From assembly GCF_013337285.1 (NCBI RefSeq), contig NZ_SUPW01000006.1, forward strand, positions 186,001-250,000: DNA of 64,000 nucleotides. The letters run 5' to 3'. The translations under genes were made by a program, and so were the position numbers. Position 1 is the stretch's first letter. Every line of letters begins with the position of its first letter. Of this stretch, positions 38,021 to 46,353 are shown in pieces. Source of the stretch: Agrobacterium tumefaciens. Its GTDB lineage: Bacteria; Pseudomonadota; Alphaproteobacteria; Rhizobiales; Rhizobiaceae. The notes beneath the pieces are model-generated. The model was not told the DNA's origin. It did no database searches and was given only the letters and a program-made list of their open reading frames with translations.

Positions 38021-38875
38021 TTGAAAACGTTCAAGTCAAAATTCGCAAGCATGGCAGTCGTCGTCGCATTGGCGGCCGGTATCGCAAACCCGGTTTTTGC
38101 TGAAGACAGCAAGACACTGCCGATCGCCGCGCAGATGTACACATTGCGCAATGCGGGAACACTTGAGGAGCAGCTTGCAATCCTCAACCGCGCCGGCGTT
38201 TCCGCCGTGGAAACGGTGGACATGCAGAAGGTCAGCGCCAGCGAGCTGAACGCGCTTCTGGAAAAGCACAAGATCAAGGTCATTTCCTCGCATGTACCGA
38301 TCGACAAACTGCGCGGCAACCTCGATGAGGTCATCACCGAGCAGAAGGCCGTCGGCAATCCGGTCGTGACCGTGCCTTTCCTGAAACCCGAAGATCGCCC
38401 GAAGGACGCCGCTGGCTGGACCGCCTTCGGCAAGGAGCTTGGTGGATATGCCGACAAGCTGTCTGCGGCAGGCCTCTCCATGGCTTACCACAACCACGAC
38501 TTTGAAATGGTCAAGTTCGACGGCAAGACAGCGCTTGAGTTGCTGCTCAATGCCGCTGGCCCGAAGCTGCAGAGCGAACTCGACGTCGCCTGGGTGGCGC
38601 GCAGCGGCAATGATCCGGCGCAGTTCCTCGGCACGTTGAAGGGCCGGGTATTTGCCATCCATGCCAAGGACAATGCGCCTGCGGGCACGGCGGAAAATGA
38701 GCGCGGCTTTGCCACGCTGGGCACCGGCGTTCTAGACTGGAAGGCAATTCTGCCGGCGGCCAAGCAGGCCGGCGTCAAGTGGTTCATCCTTGAACACGAC
38801 CTTCCGCTCGATGCCGAAGCTGTCGTGACCAAGGGCAATGCGTTCCTTAACGAACGCCTGCCGACCCTTCAGTAA
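38021..38875 (+). CDS. Exported sugar isomerase-like TIM-barrel protein
   Basis: The 284-residue protein has a signal peptide (MAVVVALAAGIANPVFAED after a basic start) and then a xylose-isomerase-like TIM barrel: IAAQMYTLRNAGTLEEQLAIL, LSMAYHNHDFEMVKFDG, ELDVAWVARSGNDP, GRVFAIHAKDNAP and WFILEHDLP. Members of the family are mostly cytoplasmic, so export to the periplasm is notable. The start is TTG at 38021 with GGGAG upstream. It lies before a GMC dehydrogenase that probably acts in the same compartment. Function as an isomerase or keto-glycoside lyase is inference. Confidence 0.83.
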   Translation: MKTFKSKFASMAVVVALAAGIANPVFAEDSKTLPIAAQMYTLRNAGTLEEQLAILNRAGVSAVETVDMQKVSASELNALLEKHKIKVISSHVPIDKLRGNLDEVITEQKAVGNPVVTVPFLKPEDRPKDAAGWTAFGKELGGYADKLSAAGLSMAYHNHDFEMVKFDGKTALELLLNAAGPKLQSELDVAWVARSGNDPAQFLGTLKGRVFAIHAKDNAPAGTAENERGFATLGTGVLDWKAILPAAKQAGVKWFILEHDLPLDAEAVVTKGNAFLNERLPTLQ

Positions 38876-38901
38876 ACACTGCCAGTAAAACCAGAACCGC
38901 T

Positions 38902-38925
38902 CCCCGGCGGCCGGTTTCGCCGGGG
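38902..38925 (+). terminator. GC-rich hairpin after the exported isomerase-like gene
   Basis: CCCCGGCG (38902-38909) pairs with CGCCGGGG (38918-38925) around an eight-base loop, 27 bases past the stop codon. No T tract follows, so termination may be partial. Confidence 0.5.
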
Positions 38926-39025
38926 CGCATGAGGTTCGACAGACGCATATCCAGTTTCCGCCGCGTCGCGACGGGAAGCGTTTCGTCTCGTCGTTTTTTC
39001 CAAAGTACACATCGGAGGAGTTATC

Positions 39026-40711
39026 ATGGCGAACAATCATTATGATGCGATTGTTGTCGGCTCAGGTATCAGTGGAGGCTGGGCCGCAAAGGAACTCACG
39101 GAAAAGGGCCTGAAGGTCCTGCTGCTGGAACGCGGCCGGAACATCGAGCACATCACCGACTATCAGAATGCGGACAAGGAAGCCTGGGATTATCCCCATC
39201 GCAACCGCGCCACGCAGGAGATGAAGGCGAAATACCCCGTTCTCAGCCGCGATTATCTGCTGGAAGAAGCCACGCTCGGCATGTGGGCCGATGAGCAGGA
39301 AACGCCCTATGTCGAAGAAAAACGCTTCGACTGGTTCCGCGGTTATCACGTCGGTGGCCGTTCGCTGCTCTGGGGACGCCAGACTTATCGCTGGTCGCAG
39401 ACCGATTTCGAAGCCAATGCGAAAGATGGCATCGCCGTCGACTGGCCCATCCGCTATGAGGACGTCTCTCCGTGGTATGATTATGTCGAGCGTTTTGCCG
39501 GCATTTCCGGCAGCCGGGAAGGGCTGGATATTCTTCCCGATGGTGAATTTTTGCCGCCCATTCCGCTCAATTTCGTCGAGCAGGATGTTGCCAGCCGGCT
39601 GAAGAAAGCTTTCAAAGGCACGCGCCACCTCATTAATTCGCGTTGCGCCAACATCACCCAGGAACTTCCGGATCAGGAGCGCACGCGCTGTCAGTTCCGC
39701 AACAAGTGTCGGCTGGGCTGTCCCTTCGGCGGTTATTTCAGCACGCAGGCATCGACCCTGCCTGCGGCGGTCGCTACCGGCAATCTCACTTTGCGACCTT
39801 TCTCCATCGTCAAGGAAATCCTCTACGACAAGGACAAGAAGAAGGCGCGTGGCGTCGAGATCATCGATGCCGAGACGAACCTGACCTATGAATATACCGC
39901 CGACATCATCTTCCTTAACGCCTCGACGCTGAACTCGACATGGGTATTGATGAATTCCGCCACCGACGTCTGGGAGGGCGGGCTTGGAAGCAGCTCCGGC
40001 GAACTCGGCCATAACGTGATGGACCACCATTTCCGCATGGGGGCCACCGGCCAGGTTGAGGGTTTCGATGATTTCTATTTCAAGGGTCGCCGCCCGGCGG
40101 GCTTCTATATTCCCCGCTTCCGCAACACCGGCGACGACAAGCGCAAATATCTGCGCGGGTTCGGTTATCAGGGATCCGCCAGCCGGTCGCGCTGGGAGCG
40201 GGAAATCGCCGAACTCAATATCGGTGCCGACTACAAGGAGGCGCTGACCGAGCCGGGCGGCTGGACCATCGGCATGACCGCCTTCGGCGAAATGCTGCCG
40301 TATCATGAGAACCGCGTGAAGCTGGATCAGGACAAGAAGGACAAATGGGGCCTTCCCGTCCTGTCGATGAATGTCGAGATGAAGCAGAACGAACTCGATA
40401 TGCGCGAAGACATGGTCAATGACGCCGTCGAGATGTTCGAGGCGGTCGGCATCAAGAACGTCAAGCCCTCGCGGGGCACCTACGCGCCGGGCATGGGCAT
40501 TCATGAAATGGGAACGGCCCGCATGGGACGCGACCCGAAAACCTCCGTCCTCAACGGCAATAACCAGGTCTGGGATGCACCCAACGTCTTCGTGACCGAT
40601 GGCGCCTGCATGACCTCGGCGTCCTGCGTCAACCCGTCGCTCACCTATATGGCGTTGACGGCGCGTGCCGCCGATTTTGCCGTTTCTGAACGCAAGAAGG
40701 GGAACCTGTGA
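39026..40711 (+). CDS. GMC-family FAD sugar dehydrogenase, catalytic subunit
   Basis: The 561-residue flavoprotein has the FAD site DAIVVGSGISGGWAAKELTEKGLKVLLLERG, the GYHVGGRSLLWGRQTYR segment, and the C-terminal GIHEMGTARMG and SCVNPSLTYMALTARAA with the catalytic His and Asn. Cys222, Cys228 and Cys232 (spacing x5, x3) match the cysteines that bind a 3Fe-4S cluster in bacterial FAD-glucose dehydrogenase. It has no signal peptide and would be carried out by its Tat-tagged partner at 40711. The family includes glucoside 3-dehydrogenase and gluconate/sorbitol dehydrogenases. Confidence 0.9.
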   Translation: MANNHYDAIVVGSGISGGWAAKELTEKGLKVLLLERGRNIEHITDYQNADKEAWDYPHRNRATQEMKAKYPVLSRDYLLEEATLGMWADEQETPYVEEKRFDWFRGYHVGGRSLLWGRQTYRWSQTDFEANAKDGIAVDWPIRYEDVSPWYDYVERFAGISGSREGLDILPDGEFLPPIPLNFVEQDVASRLKKAFKGTRHLINSRCANITQELPDQERTRCQFRNKCRLGCPFGGYFSTQASTLPAAVATGNLTLRPFSIVKEILYDKDKKKARGVEIIDAETNLTYEYTADIIFLNASTLNSTWVLMNSATDVWEGGLGSSSGELGHNVMDHHFRMGATGQVEGFDDFYFKGRRPAGFYIPRFRNTGDDKRKYLRGFGYQGSASRSRWEREIAELNIGADYKEALTEPGGWTIGMTAFGEMLPYHENRVKLDQDKKDKWGLPVLSMNVEMKQNELDMREDMVNDAVEMFEAVGIKNVKPSRGTYAPGMGIHEMGTARMGRDPKTSVLNGNNQVWDAPNVFVTDGACMTSASCVNPSLTYMALTARAADFAVSERKKGNL

Positions 40712-41268
40712 TGAACAGACGCGAACTGCTGAAACTGATAGCCATTGCCACCGGCCTTCCGCTGATCGGCGCGGATATCCTCACGGCTGCGGAAAACGCC
40801 GCCAAGCCCGCCGGCGGCCATGTGTTCAGCCCGGAGGATATCCGGTTTCTGGATGAGGTTGCGGAGACCATTATTCCCCGCACGTCCACGCCGGGTGCAA
40901 AGGATGCCGCTGTCGGCGCATTCATGGCGGTTTACGCGGCCGATTGTTATACCGAGGAGCAGCGGACACTCTTCCTCTCGGCAATCCCCGAAATCGAGAA
41001 GCGCAGTCAGGCCGAGCACAAAAAGGCATTTCTGGAGTTGACGGATCAGCAGCGGCAGACGCTGCTTGCGGCGCTGGACAAACAGGCCAAGGCGGAACAG
41101 ACGCCGACCGCTCCGCACGCCTTCACACTCGTCAAGCAATTGACGCTGCTCGGTTTCTTCACCTCGAAGATCGGCGCGACGGAAGTTCTCGTTTATGACG
41201 AAATTCCCGGCGGTTTCGAAGACCGCGTTCCCTATAACAAGGGCACGCCCGCGTGGGGCACGACCTGA
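40711..41268 (+). CDS. Small (gluconate 2-dehydrogenase subunit 3-like) subunit with Tat signal
   Basis: The 185-residue protein has a twin-arginine signal (MNRRELLKLIAIATGLPLIGADILTA) followed by the subunit-3 domain with DEVAETIIPRTSTPGAKDAAVGAFM and a C-terminal YDEIPGGFEDRVPYNKGTPAWGTT. In related dehydrogenases it is needed for export and maturation of the flavin subunit. Its ATG overlaps the stop of the flavoprotein gene by one base, and a hairpin follows before the cytochrome gene. Confidence 0.9.
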   Translation: MNRRELLKLIAIATGLPLIGADILTAAENAAKPAGGHVFSPEDIRFLDEVAETIIPRTSTPGAKDAAVGAFMAVYAADCYTEEQRTLFLSAIPEIEKRSQAEHKKAFLELTDQQRQTLLAALDKQAKAEQTPTAPHAFTLVKQLTLLGFFTSKIGATEVLVYDEIPGGFEDRVPYNKGTPAWGTT

Positions 41269-41282
41269 ACAGAGCAACCTCC

Positions 41283-41308
41283 GGCCCGTCCGCTTTTGCG
41301 GGCGGGCC
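41283..41308 (+). other. Intercistronic hairpin before the cytochrome c gene
   Basis: GGCCCGTCCGC (41283-41293) pairs with GCGGGCGGGCC (41298-41308) with one wobble pair and a TTTT loop, 14 bases past the small-subunit stop. It could end most transcripts or protect the upstream message. Confidence 0.55.
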
Positions 41309-41338
41309 GTATTTATGCGGCAAGACAAGGATGACACG

Positions 41339-41734
41339 ATGCGCAATACAACAATCATCGCGGCGGCAATGCTGACTGCAAGCGCCATTCCCGCTCTTTC
41401 GGAAGGCGATGTCGCCAAGGGGGAGGCGGTGTTCAAGCGCTGTTCCGCCTGCCACGCCATCGGCGAGGGCGCCAAAAACCGGGTTGGCCCACAGCTTAAC
41501 GGCATCATTGGCCGCGCTGCCGGTGGCGTATCTGACTATAATTATTCGAGTGCGATGAAAAAAGCGGGCGAGGACGGTCTCGTCTGGACGCCGGAGGAAT
41601 TGCGGGATTTCCTGAGCGCGCCGAAAAAGAAAATACCTGGAAACAAGATGGCGCTGGCCGGCATCAGCAAGCCGGAAGATCTGGACAACCTCATCGCCTA
41701 TATCGAAAGCGCGGCTTCGAAACCGGCCGAGTGA
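41339..41734 (+). CDS. Periplasmic class I cytochrome c
   Basis: The 131-residue protein has a signal peptide (IIAAAMLTASAIPALSEG), one haem c site CSACH and the distal Met in KIPGNKMALAGI, the layout of a soluble cytochrome c550/c2-like protein. Following the flavoprotein and its small subunit, it is the probable electron acceptor linking sugar oxidation to the respiratory chain. AAGGA precedes the ATG at 41339. Confidence 0.9.
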   Translation: MRNTTIIAAAMLTASAIPALSEGDVAKGEAVFKRCSACHAIGEGAKNRVGPQLNGIIGRAAGGVSDYNYSSAMKKAGEDGLVWTPEELRDFLSAPKKKIPGNKMALAGISKPEDLDNLIAYIESAASKPAE

Positions 41735-41776
41735 CAACGAAAAGGTGGGACGCGACGAGACCGGGGATACGCCCAA

Positions 41777-42478
41777 TTATACTTGGCTTGTTTCGCCCTC
41801 TGCCAGCTGGGCAAGGCCCGGCAGATTGCACACCAGCAGCTTCTGCCGCCCTCCCTGCACCAGTCCCTTGGACTCCCAGCTGGAAAGGATGCGCGAGACC
41901 GTGTGCAGGGTCGTGCCGGTCATCTCGGCGATGTCCTGACGCGAGATCGGGAAATCGATACGGATGCCGTCCTCCTCCTTGCGTCCCGCCTGCTGCGAAA
42001 GACGCAGCACGGCATGGGCCACCCGGCGCTCCACTTCCTGTGTCGACATTTCGCGGATGCGCGTATGGGCTTCTTCAAGACGCTGACCGATGGTCTGCAT
42101 GGCGGAGACGGCGAGATGCGGGTTCTGCTCGACGAATTGCGGCCAGAGGTCCGTCTGCCACGACAGGATGACGCTTTCGGCAGCTGTCGTGGCTGTGCCG
42201 GGATAATCGGACCGTTGCAGTGCTCGCGCGAAACCGAAGAGATCACCGGGATGCACCATACGCACGATGATCTGCTGACCGTCATGCGTCACCTGCGTCA
42301 CCTTCAGGCGGCCGTGGATGAGCAGGAAGAAATGTGTTGCCGATTGCCCCTGCTCGAAAATGGCTTCGCCCGGCGGCACCAGCCGGGATGTGGCGTGGGT
42401 CAGCAGTCCGTCCAGCTCATCGTCGGCCATCTTGGCAAACAAGGCCAGCGACCGGATGACGCTTCGGTCAATCTTCAC
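41777..42478 (-). CDS. nnrR: Crp/Fnr-family nitric-oxide-responsive regulator NnrR
   Basis: The 233-residue protein has an N-terminal cyclic-nucleotide-like fold (PGEAIFEQGQSATHFFLLIHGRLKV) without the N-terminal cysteine cluster of FNR, and a C-terminal winged helix (FPISRQDIAEMTGTTLHTVSRILSSWESKGLV). Beside nirK it is NnrR, which activates nir and nor genes in response to NO. The start is GTG; I chose 42478, eight bases after GGAGAG, over an in-frame GTG at 42484 that is too close. Two FNR-type boxes lie upstream. Confidence 0.93.
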   Translation of the reverse strand: MKIDRSVIRSLALFAKMADDELDGLLTHATSRLVPPGEAIFEQGQSATHFFLLIHGRLKVTQVTHDGQQIIVRMVHPGDLFGFARALQRSDYPGTATTAAESVILSWQTDLWPQFVEQNPHLAVSAMQTIGQRLEEAHTRIREMSTQEVERRVAHAVLRLSQQAGRKEEDGIRIDFPISRQDIAEMTGTTLHTVSRILSSWESKGLVQGGRQKLLVCNLPGLAQLAEGETSQV

Positions 42479-42590
42479 TTGCACCCTCTCCGGTGATTGG
42501 ACGATCCTCAGGATGATTGCATTGGCAATCGGAGATCGGCCTTTTCTGTATTGTCAGCATACAGCACTATCACCGGCGGCAGAAGATCAA

Positions 42591-42604
42591 ATGATATGAA
42601 TCAA
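42591..42604 (-). promoter_or_regulatory. FNR-type box in the nnrR promoter
   Basis: ATGATATGAATCAA matches TTGAT-N4-ATCAA at nine of ten positions. Its centre is 28.5 bases before a weak -10-like TAGTGC (minus strand, 42569-42564), so it would act near -41 of an nnrR transcript. An anaerobic FNR/FnrN protein encoded elsewhere is the likely ligand. Confidence 0.65.
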
Positions 42605-42617
42605 GCGCTTGTTTTAA

Positions 42618-42631
42618 TTGATGAATGTCAA
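42618..42631 (-). promoter_or_regulatory. Second FNR-type box upstream of nnrR
   Basis: TTGATGAATGTCAA fits TTGAY-N4-RTCAA on both halves. It overlaps the stop codon of nirV and lies 27 bases upstream of the first box (centre to centre). Confidence 0.6.
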
Positions 42632-43545
42632 GAAAGCAGGGTGGTGGCACGAAGCTTTTCGAGAAGCGGCGCATACCACCGTGTGTCCTTTACCAGCCGG
42701 AAACCGAGATTATCAGGCGGTACGCCGACGGCGCAGCCGCCGCTTTTCGGGTTTTTGACGAAGGCGCTCATCGCCGCCCGGTGTTTTCCCGAAGCGACCG
42801 GGATACCGCAGGAGGCGACGCTATCGATCGCCTCACCATCCTTGCCGAGCGTCACACGGTGGCTGCAGCTGGATGTCCATTCCCAGACATTGCCGCCGAA
42901 ATCGGCAAGGCCATATTCGTTTTCGCCGAAGCTGCCATAGGATTGCGGAACGGGATTGCCCGAGGCCTTGCGGCTGGTCTGCCGCTCGTAATCGGCCAGC
43001 CAGCGCAAAGCCGGGTTTTCACTGTTGGCAGCCACACCAAGCGTCTCATCCGGAAAAAGCGATCCGGCGGCAAAAGCCAGTTCAGCGTCGCTCGGCAGGC
43101 GCCAGACAGCGCCTGTCCGCTCGCTCAGCCATGCGGCATAGGCGCGGGCATCATCCTGGCTGATGCCGGTTGCCGGTATCTCGCCGCCGACCGGAGCGGC
43201 AAAGCCGGGTTCCGGCTGCTGGCAGCCGCCTTCCGCCACGCAGCGCGCATAATCCGCGCTCGATACCTGATATTTCATGATCGTCAAATTTTGCCGCATC
43301 GCCACCTCGACCATCGGGCCATCGACGGCGTAACCATTGCGAAAATATTCGCCCTCCGCCCGGTATCTGAAACTGCCCGGCGGAACGGTGACGACCTGAG
43401 GCGCGGTCATGACTGCGCGTGGATCGGTGCCGCTGCGGATGATCCCTGACTGGAAGCCGATGGCCGCCGCCAGCAGCGTGGCAAGCGAGAGCGGCAAAAG
43501 AAGCGAGACTGTATTTGGGAAAAGGCTGTTGCCGGGAATGCCCAT
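42628..43545 (-). CDS. nirV: NirV, formylglycine-generating-enzyme-like protein
   Basis: The 305-residue protein starts with a transmembrane or signal segment (VSLLLPLSLATLLAAAIGFQSG) and continues as an FGE/sulfatase-modifying domain: VTVPPGSFRYRAEGEYF, QDDARAYAAWLSERTGAVWRLPSDAELAFAAG, YGLADFGGNVWEWTSSC and LGFRLVKD. NirV genes regularly follow nirK; their role is unknown, and the protein may attach or modify something in the periplasm. It lies 111 bases behind nirK with a strong hairpin between them. Confidence 0.9.
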   Translation of the reverse strand: MGIPGNSLFPNTVSLLLPLSLATLLAAAIGFQSGIIRSGTDPRAVMTAPQVVTVPPGSFRYRAEGEYFRNGYAVDGPMVEVAMRQNLTIMKYQVSSADYARCVAEGGCQQPEPGFAAPVGGEIPATGISQDDARAYAAWLSERTGAVWRLPSDAELAFAAGSLFPDETLGVAANSENPALRWLADYERQTSRKASGNPVPQSYGSFGENEYGLADFGGNVWEWTSSCSHRVTLGKDGEAIDSVASCGIPVASGKHRAAMSAFVKNPKSGGCAVGVPPDNLGFRLVKDTRWYAPLLEKLRATTLLS

Positions 43546-43616
43546 GGGAACCTGCCTGCGTTGCGGGAACGCTAAAGTTCGGGCCTGCGTTCAGGCCGGA
43601 TAAAGCCGGAGGGGAA

Positions 43617-43645
43617 GCGCGCCGCACCTCATACTGGCGGCGCGC
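43617..43645 (-). other. Hairpin after nirK
   Basis: GCGCGCCGC (43617-43625) pairs perfectly with GCGGCGCGC (43637-43645), 11 bases past the nirK stop. The following minus-strand bases (TTCCCC) are only weakly T-rich, so partial termination or nirK message stabilisation ahead of nirV is likely. Confidence 0.6.
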
Positions 43646-43656
43646 CTCTGGTCGTG

Positions 43657-44799
43657 TCAGATGCTCGACGGGGCGAGCACCGCCTGCATCAGGCTGTTGT
43701 TCCACTCACCCGTTACCTTGAAATGGCCGGCCGCGCCCAGTTCGAAGGCCTCGATGAGGTTGTGGTTGACATAGGCATAGATGCCGGGCTGCTCGAAGGT
43801 GTAGAAGGCCGCACCCGCCGTGCCGCCGGGAATGAACCAGGTTTCCTGGTCGAGATCAGGCGGGTTGCGGAATTTGCCGGTGGCCCAGACATAATCGCCA
43901 TGGCCGCCGATAAGATGCGGGCGGGTATCACGGTTGGCCTGCGAATGGACGATCAGCACCTTTTCACCGACTGCGGCCTGAAGGGCGTGTTCCCCGGTCA
44001 GGGCGCCGACTGCGCCGTTAAAGACGATGTGGGTTGGCGTCAGCGTGCGCATCACCTCCAGCGTATCTGCCATGGCGTCGCCGGCGCTTTCATATTTCTT
44101 GAAATTGCCGTTCTCGTCACGCGGGATGTAGAAGTCCTGCTCGCCGATATAATAGACCTTGTCATAAACAAGCTCCTTGCCGTGGCCGTCGGTCAGGCCC
44201 TCACGCGGCAGCACCATGATCGCGCCGTTCATGCCCGAGGTGACGTGCCACGGCACCATGCCGGGAGGTGCGCAGTGATAGACGAAGACGCCGGCCTTGG
44301 TCGCCTTGAAGCGCAGGATCGCTTTTTCACCGGGGTTGACGATGGTCAGCCCGCCGCCGCCGAGCGCCCCGGTGGCCGAATGGAAATCGATATTGTGCTG
44401 CAGCTCGTTGGTATCGGGGTTGATGAGGGTCAGTTCGACATAGTCGTCCTGATGCACCACCATCAAGGGGCCGGGAACCGAACCGTTGAACGTCATGGCG
44501 TGAACTTCGGTGCCCTTGTCGTCGAGGACCATCTTCTGCTCTTTGATCGTCAGCGTGAACTCGACGATCTTCGGTCCGCCTTCGGCTTTTTGCGTATGGG
44601 CGTGTACGAAGGGCGGTTTGACGAGGTCAACCTTTACGCGAGGTAGCGCTGCAATCTCCGCGCTCGTCAATGGCTTGGCCGCGGCCTTCTTTTCCTCTGC
44701 CGCGCTTGCTGCCGAAGGCATGATCATGGGCGCTACAGCCCCTGCAAATGCTGCGCCTGCGAGAATATTACGCCGTGTGATGTGGAACCCGTCCGTCAT
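43657..44799 (-). CDS. nirK: Copper-containing nitrite reductase
   Basis: The 380-residue enzyme reduces nitrite to NO in the periplasm. It has a Tat signal ([15 protein letters not shown]). Type 1 copper ligands are His135, Cys176, His185 and Met190; type 2 ligands are His140, His175 and His346; the catalytic Asp138 and His295 are present, all offset by 40 from the Alcaligenes enzyme numbering as I remember it. The ATG at 44799 is seven bases after AGGAG; the adjacent ATG at 44802 is possible. Promoter elements are at 44852-44892. Confidence 0.97.
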   Translation of the reverse strand: MTDGFHITRRNILAGAAFAGAVAPMIMPSAASAAEEKKAAAKPLTSAEIAALPRVKVDLVKPPFVHAHTQKAEGGPKIVEFTLTIKEQKMVLDDKGTEVHAMTFNGSVPGPLMVVHQDDYVELTLINPDTNELQHNIDFHSATGALGGGGLTIVNPGEKAILRFKATKAGVFVYHCAPPGMVPWHVTSGMNGAIMVLPREGLTDGHGKELVYDKVYYIGEQDFYIPRDENGNFKKYESAGDAMADTLEVMRTLTPTHIVFNGAVGALTGEHALQAAVGEKVLIVHSQANRDTRPHLIGGHGDYVWATGKFRNPPDLDQETWFIPGGTAGAAFYTFEQPGIYAYVNHNLIEAFELGAAGHFKVTGEWNNSLMQAVLAPSSI

Positions 44800-44878
44800 C
44801 ATATTTCTCCTGTCCCTCTTAGGGCAGAGCATCTTTCGCTCTGTCACAACATTTGTAGCGGAGATGCAGAAATACAAT

Positions 44879-44892
44879 TTGAGATGGAACAA
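44879..44892 (-). promoter_or_regulatory. NnrR/FNR-type box of nirK
   Basis: TTGAGATGGAACAA (TTG-N8-CAA) is centred 28.5 bases before the first base of TACAAA (minus strand, 44857-44852), a four-of-six -10 match. The start would be near 44845, giving a leader of about 45 bases. Confidence 0.7.
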
Positions 44893-44964
44893 ACTACCCT
44901 GGCGGCGACCTGCGACATTTTGGCAGTCGATTGAGGAACGGTGCGGAAGCATTGCTCCTCCTCT

Positions 44965-44978
44965 TTGCCTGTTCGCAA
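44965..44978 (+). promoter_or_regulatory. NnrR-type box of nnrS
   Basis: TTGCCTGTTCGCAA lies in a perfect inverted repeat CTCTTTGC/GCAAAGAG (44961-44982). Its centre is 29.5 bases before TAGACA (45001-45006), so it would act at -41.5 of a start near 45013, with AAGGAG and the nnrS ATG just behind. A further palindrome GACATATGTC (45003-45012) covers the -10 region. Confidence 0.7.
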
Positions 44979-45035
44979 AGAGGCTGGACGGGCTTGGGTC
45001 TAGACATATGTCAAGACCAAGCAAGGAGCATTATA

Positions 45036-46268
45036 ATGAGTGGCAGCGAAACCGTTCTCACCCAAGGGCGGCCCCGGCCCAAGGGCGGCATTCCAAGAGG
45101 GCTGGCGCGCACCGGCCCGGTTATCTTTTCTTACGGCTTCCGGCCGTTTTTCCTCGGCGGAGCCATCTGGGCGATCGTGGCGATGGTGTTGTGGATCGCA
45201 GCCCTTTCCGGCTTCGTCGACCTTGGCGGGGATTATGGTGCACCGAACTGGCACGCTCATGAAATGCTGTTCGGTTTCGCCTCGGCGGTGCTGGCCGGTT
45301 TTCTCCTGACGGCTGTGCCGAACTGGACGGGGCGGCTGCCGGTATCGGGCAAACCTTTGGTGTGGCTGTTTGCGCTCTGGTGCGCCGGCCGGCTTTTCCT
45401 GCTTGTGCCGGATACGGTGGGCGTGGTCGTTGCGGCGGCGGTCGATGGGCTTTTCCTGCCGGCGCTTCTGGCGATCTGCGCACGCGAGGTTATTGCCGGG
45501 CGCAAATGGAAGGACCTGAAGGTGCTGGGCGGGCTACTGGCGCTTTCCGTCGCCAATATCGTATTCCACGTTGCGGCGATTGGGGGCGATCATAGCCTGA
45601 TCGCGACCCGCCTGGCGGTCTCGGCCTATACCGTGCTCGTCATCATCGTCGGCGGCCGTATCGTGCCGAGTTTTACCCGCAACTGGCTGAACCGTTTCGG
45701 TCGCACGGATTTCCCCGTTCCCTATAACGGTTTCGATACCGCCGCCATTCTGATCGGCATTGCAGCACTGGCCGTCTGGACGATGGAACCCGAGAGCATG
45801 GTCGCCGTACCCACGGCACTTCTGGCGTCATTCATGCATGCCGTGCGTCTGATCCGCTGGCGCGGCTGGACGACATGGCCCGAGCAGGTGCTGGTGGTGC
45901 TGCATGTGGCCTATGCCTTCATTCCCGTCGGTTTCATCACCATAGCGCTGGCGGCTCGTGACGTCATGGACACACGCTCCGTCCTGCATATCTTCACCGT
46001 CGGCGTCATCGGCTGCATGATGCTTGCGGTGATGACGAGAGCAAGCCTTGGTCATACCGGGCGCAAGCTTGCGGCCAGCAGGGTCACCATCGCCGCTTAT
46101 GTGGCGCTGATCGCCTGCGCGCTGCTGAGACCGGCAGCCGAGTTCTTCCCCGGTGCGATGATGCATCTTTACGCCTGCTCCGCGCTTCTCTGGATCGTGG
46201 GCTTCGGTCTCTTCTGCATCGAATATGGGCCAATCCTGATGCGGGAACGCAAACCGCTGAAAGCATAG
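45036..46268 (+). CDS. nnrS: NnrS-family haem-copper membrane protein
   Basis: The 410-residue protein has around 12 hydrophobic segments and the family motif NWHAHEMLFGFASAVLAGFLLTAVPNWTGRLPVSG with conserved His residues. NnrS proteins bind haem and protect against NO stress, possibly by keeping iron from forming dinitrosyl complexes. AAGGAG lies eight bases before the ATG at 45036. It is divergent from nirK and has its own NnrR-type box. A bidirectional terminator follows. Confidence 0.93.
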   Translation: MSGSETVLTQGRPRPKGGIPRGLARTGPVIFSYGFRPFFLGGAIWAIVAMVLWIAALSGFVDLGGDYGAPNWHAHEMLFGFASAVLAGFLLTAVPNWTGRLPVSGKPLVWLFALWCAGRLFLLVPDTVGVVVAAAVDGLFLPALLAICAREVIAGRKWKDLKVLGGLLALSVANIVFHVAAIGGDHSLIATRLAVSAYTVLVIIVGGRIVPSFTRNWLNRFGRTDFPVPYNGFDTAAILIGIAALAVWTMEPESMVAVPTALLASFMHAVRLIRWRGWTTWPEQVLVVLHVAYAFIPVGFITIALAARDVMDTRSVLHIFTVGVIGCMMLAVMTRASLGHTGRKLAASRVTIAAYVALIACALLRPAAEFFPGAMMHLYACSALLWIVGFGLFCIEYGPILMRERKPLKA

Positions 46269-46291
46269 AAGGCTTTATCGCGACACCGCCA

Positions 46292-46334
46292 AAACGAAAC
46301 GCCCCGGAAGCAATTTCCAGGGCGTTTCGTTTTC
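46292..46334. terminator. Bidirectional intrinsic terminator after nnrS
   Basis: AAAACGAAACGCCC (46292-46305) and GGGCGTTTCGTTTT (46321-46334) are perfect reverse complements, with an inner GGAA/TTCC pair in the loop. The stem ends in T runs on both strands, fitting termination of nnrS and of the convergent DUF2249 operon. Confidence 0.92.
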
Positions 46335-46353
46335 GACGGACTTGATATCCGGC

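Noticed and set aside
39062-40504. Antisense open frame opposite the GMC dehydrogenase
   Set aside because: Same GC artefact; the plus-strand protein has all GMC motifs.
44915-44935. TTTTGGCAGTCGATTGA upstream of nirK as an NnrR box
   Set aside because: It lacks the CAA half at the right distance. TTGAGATGGAACAA at 44879 fits both sequence and spacing.
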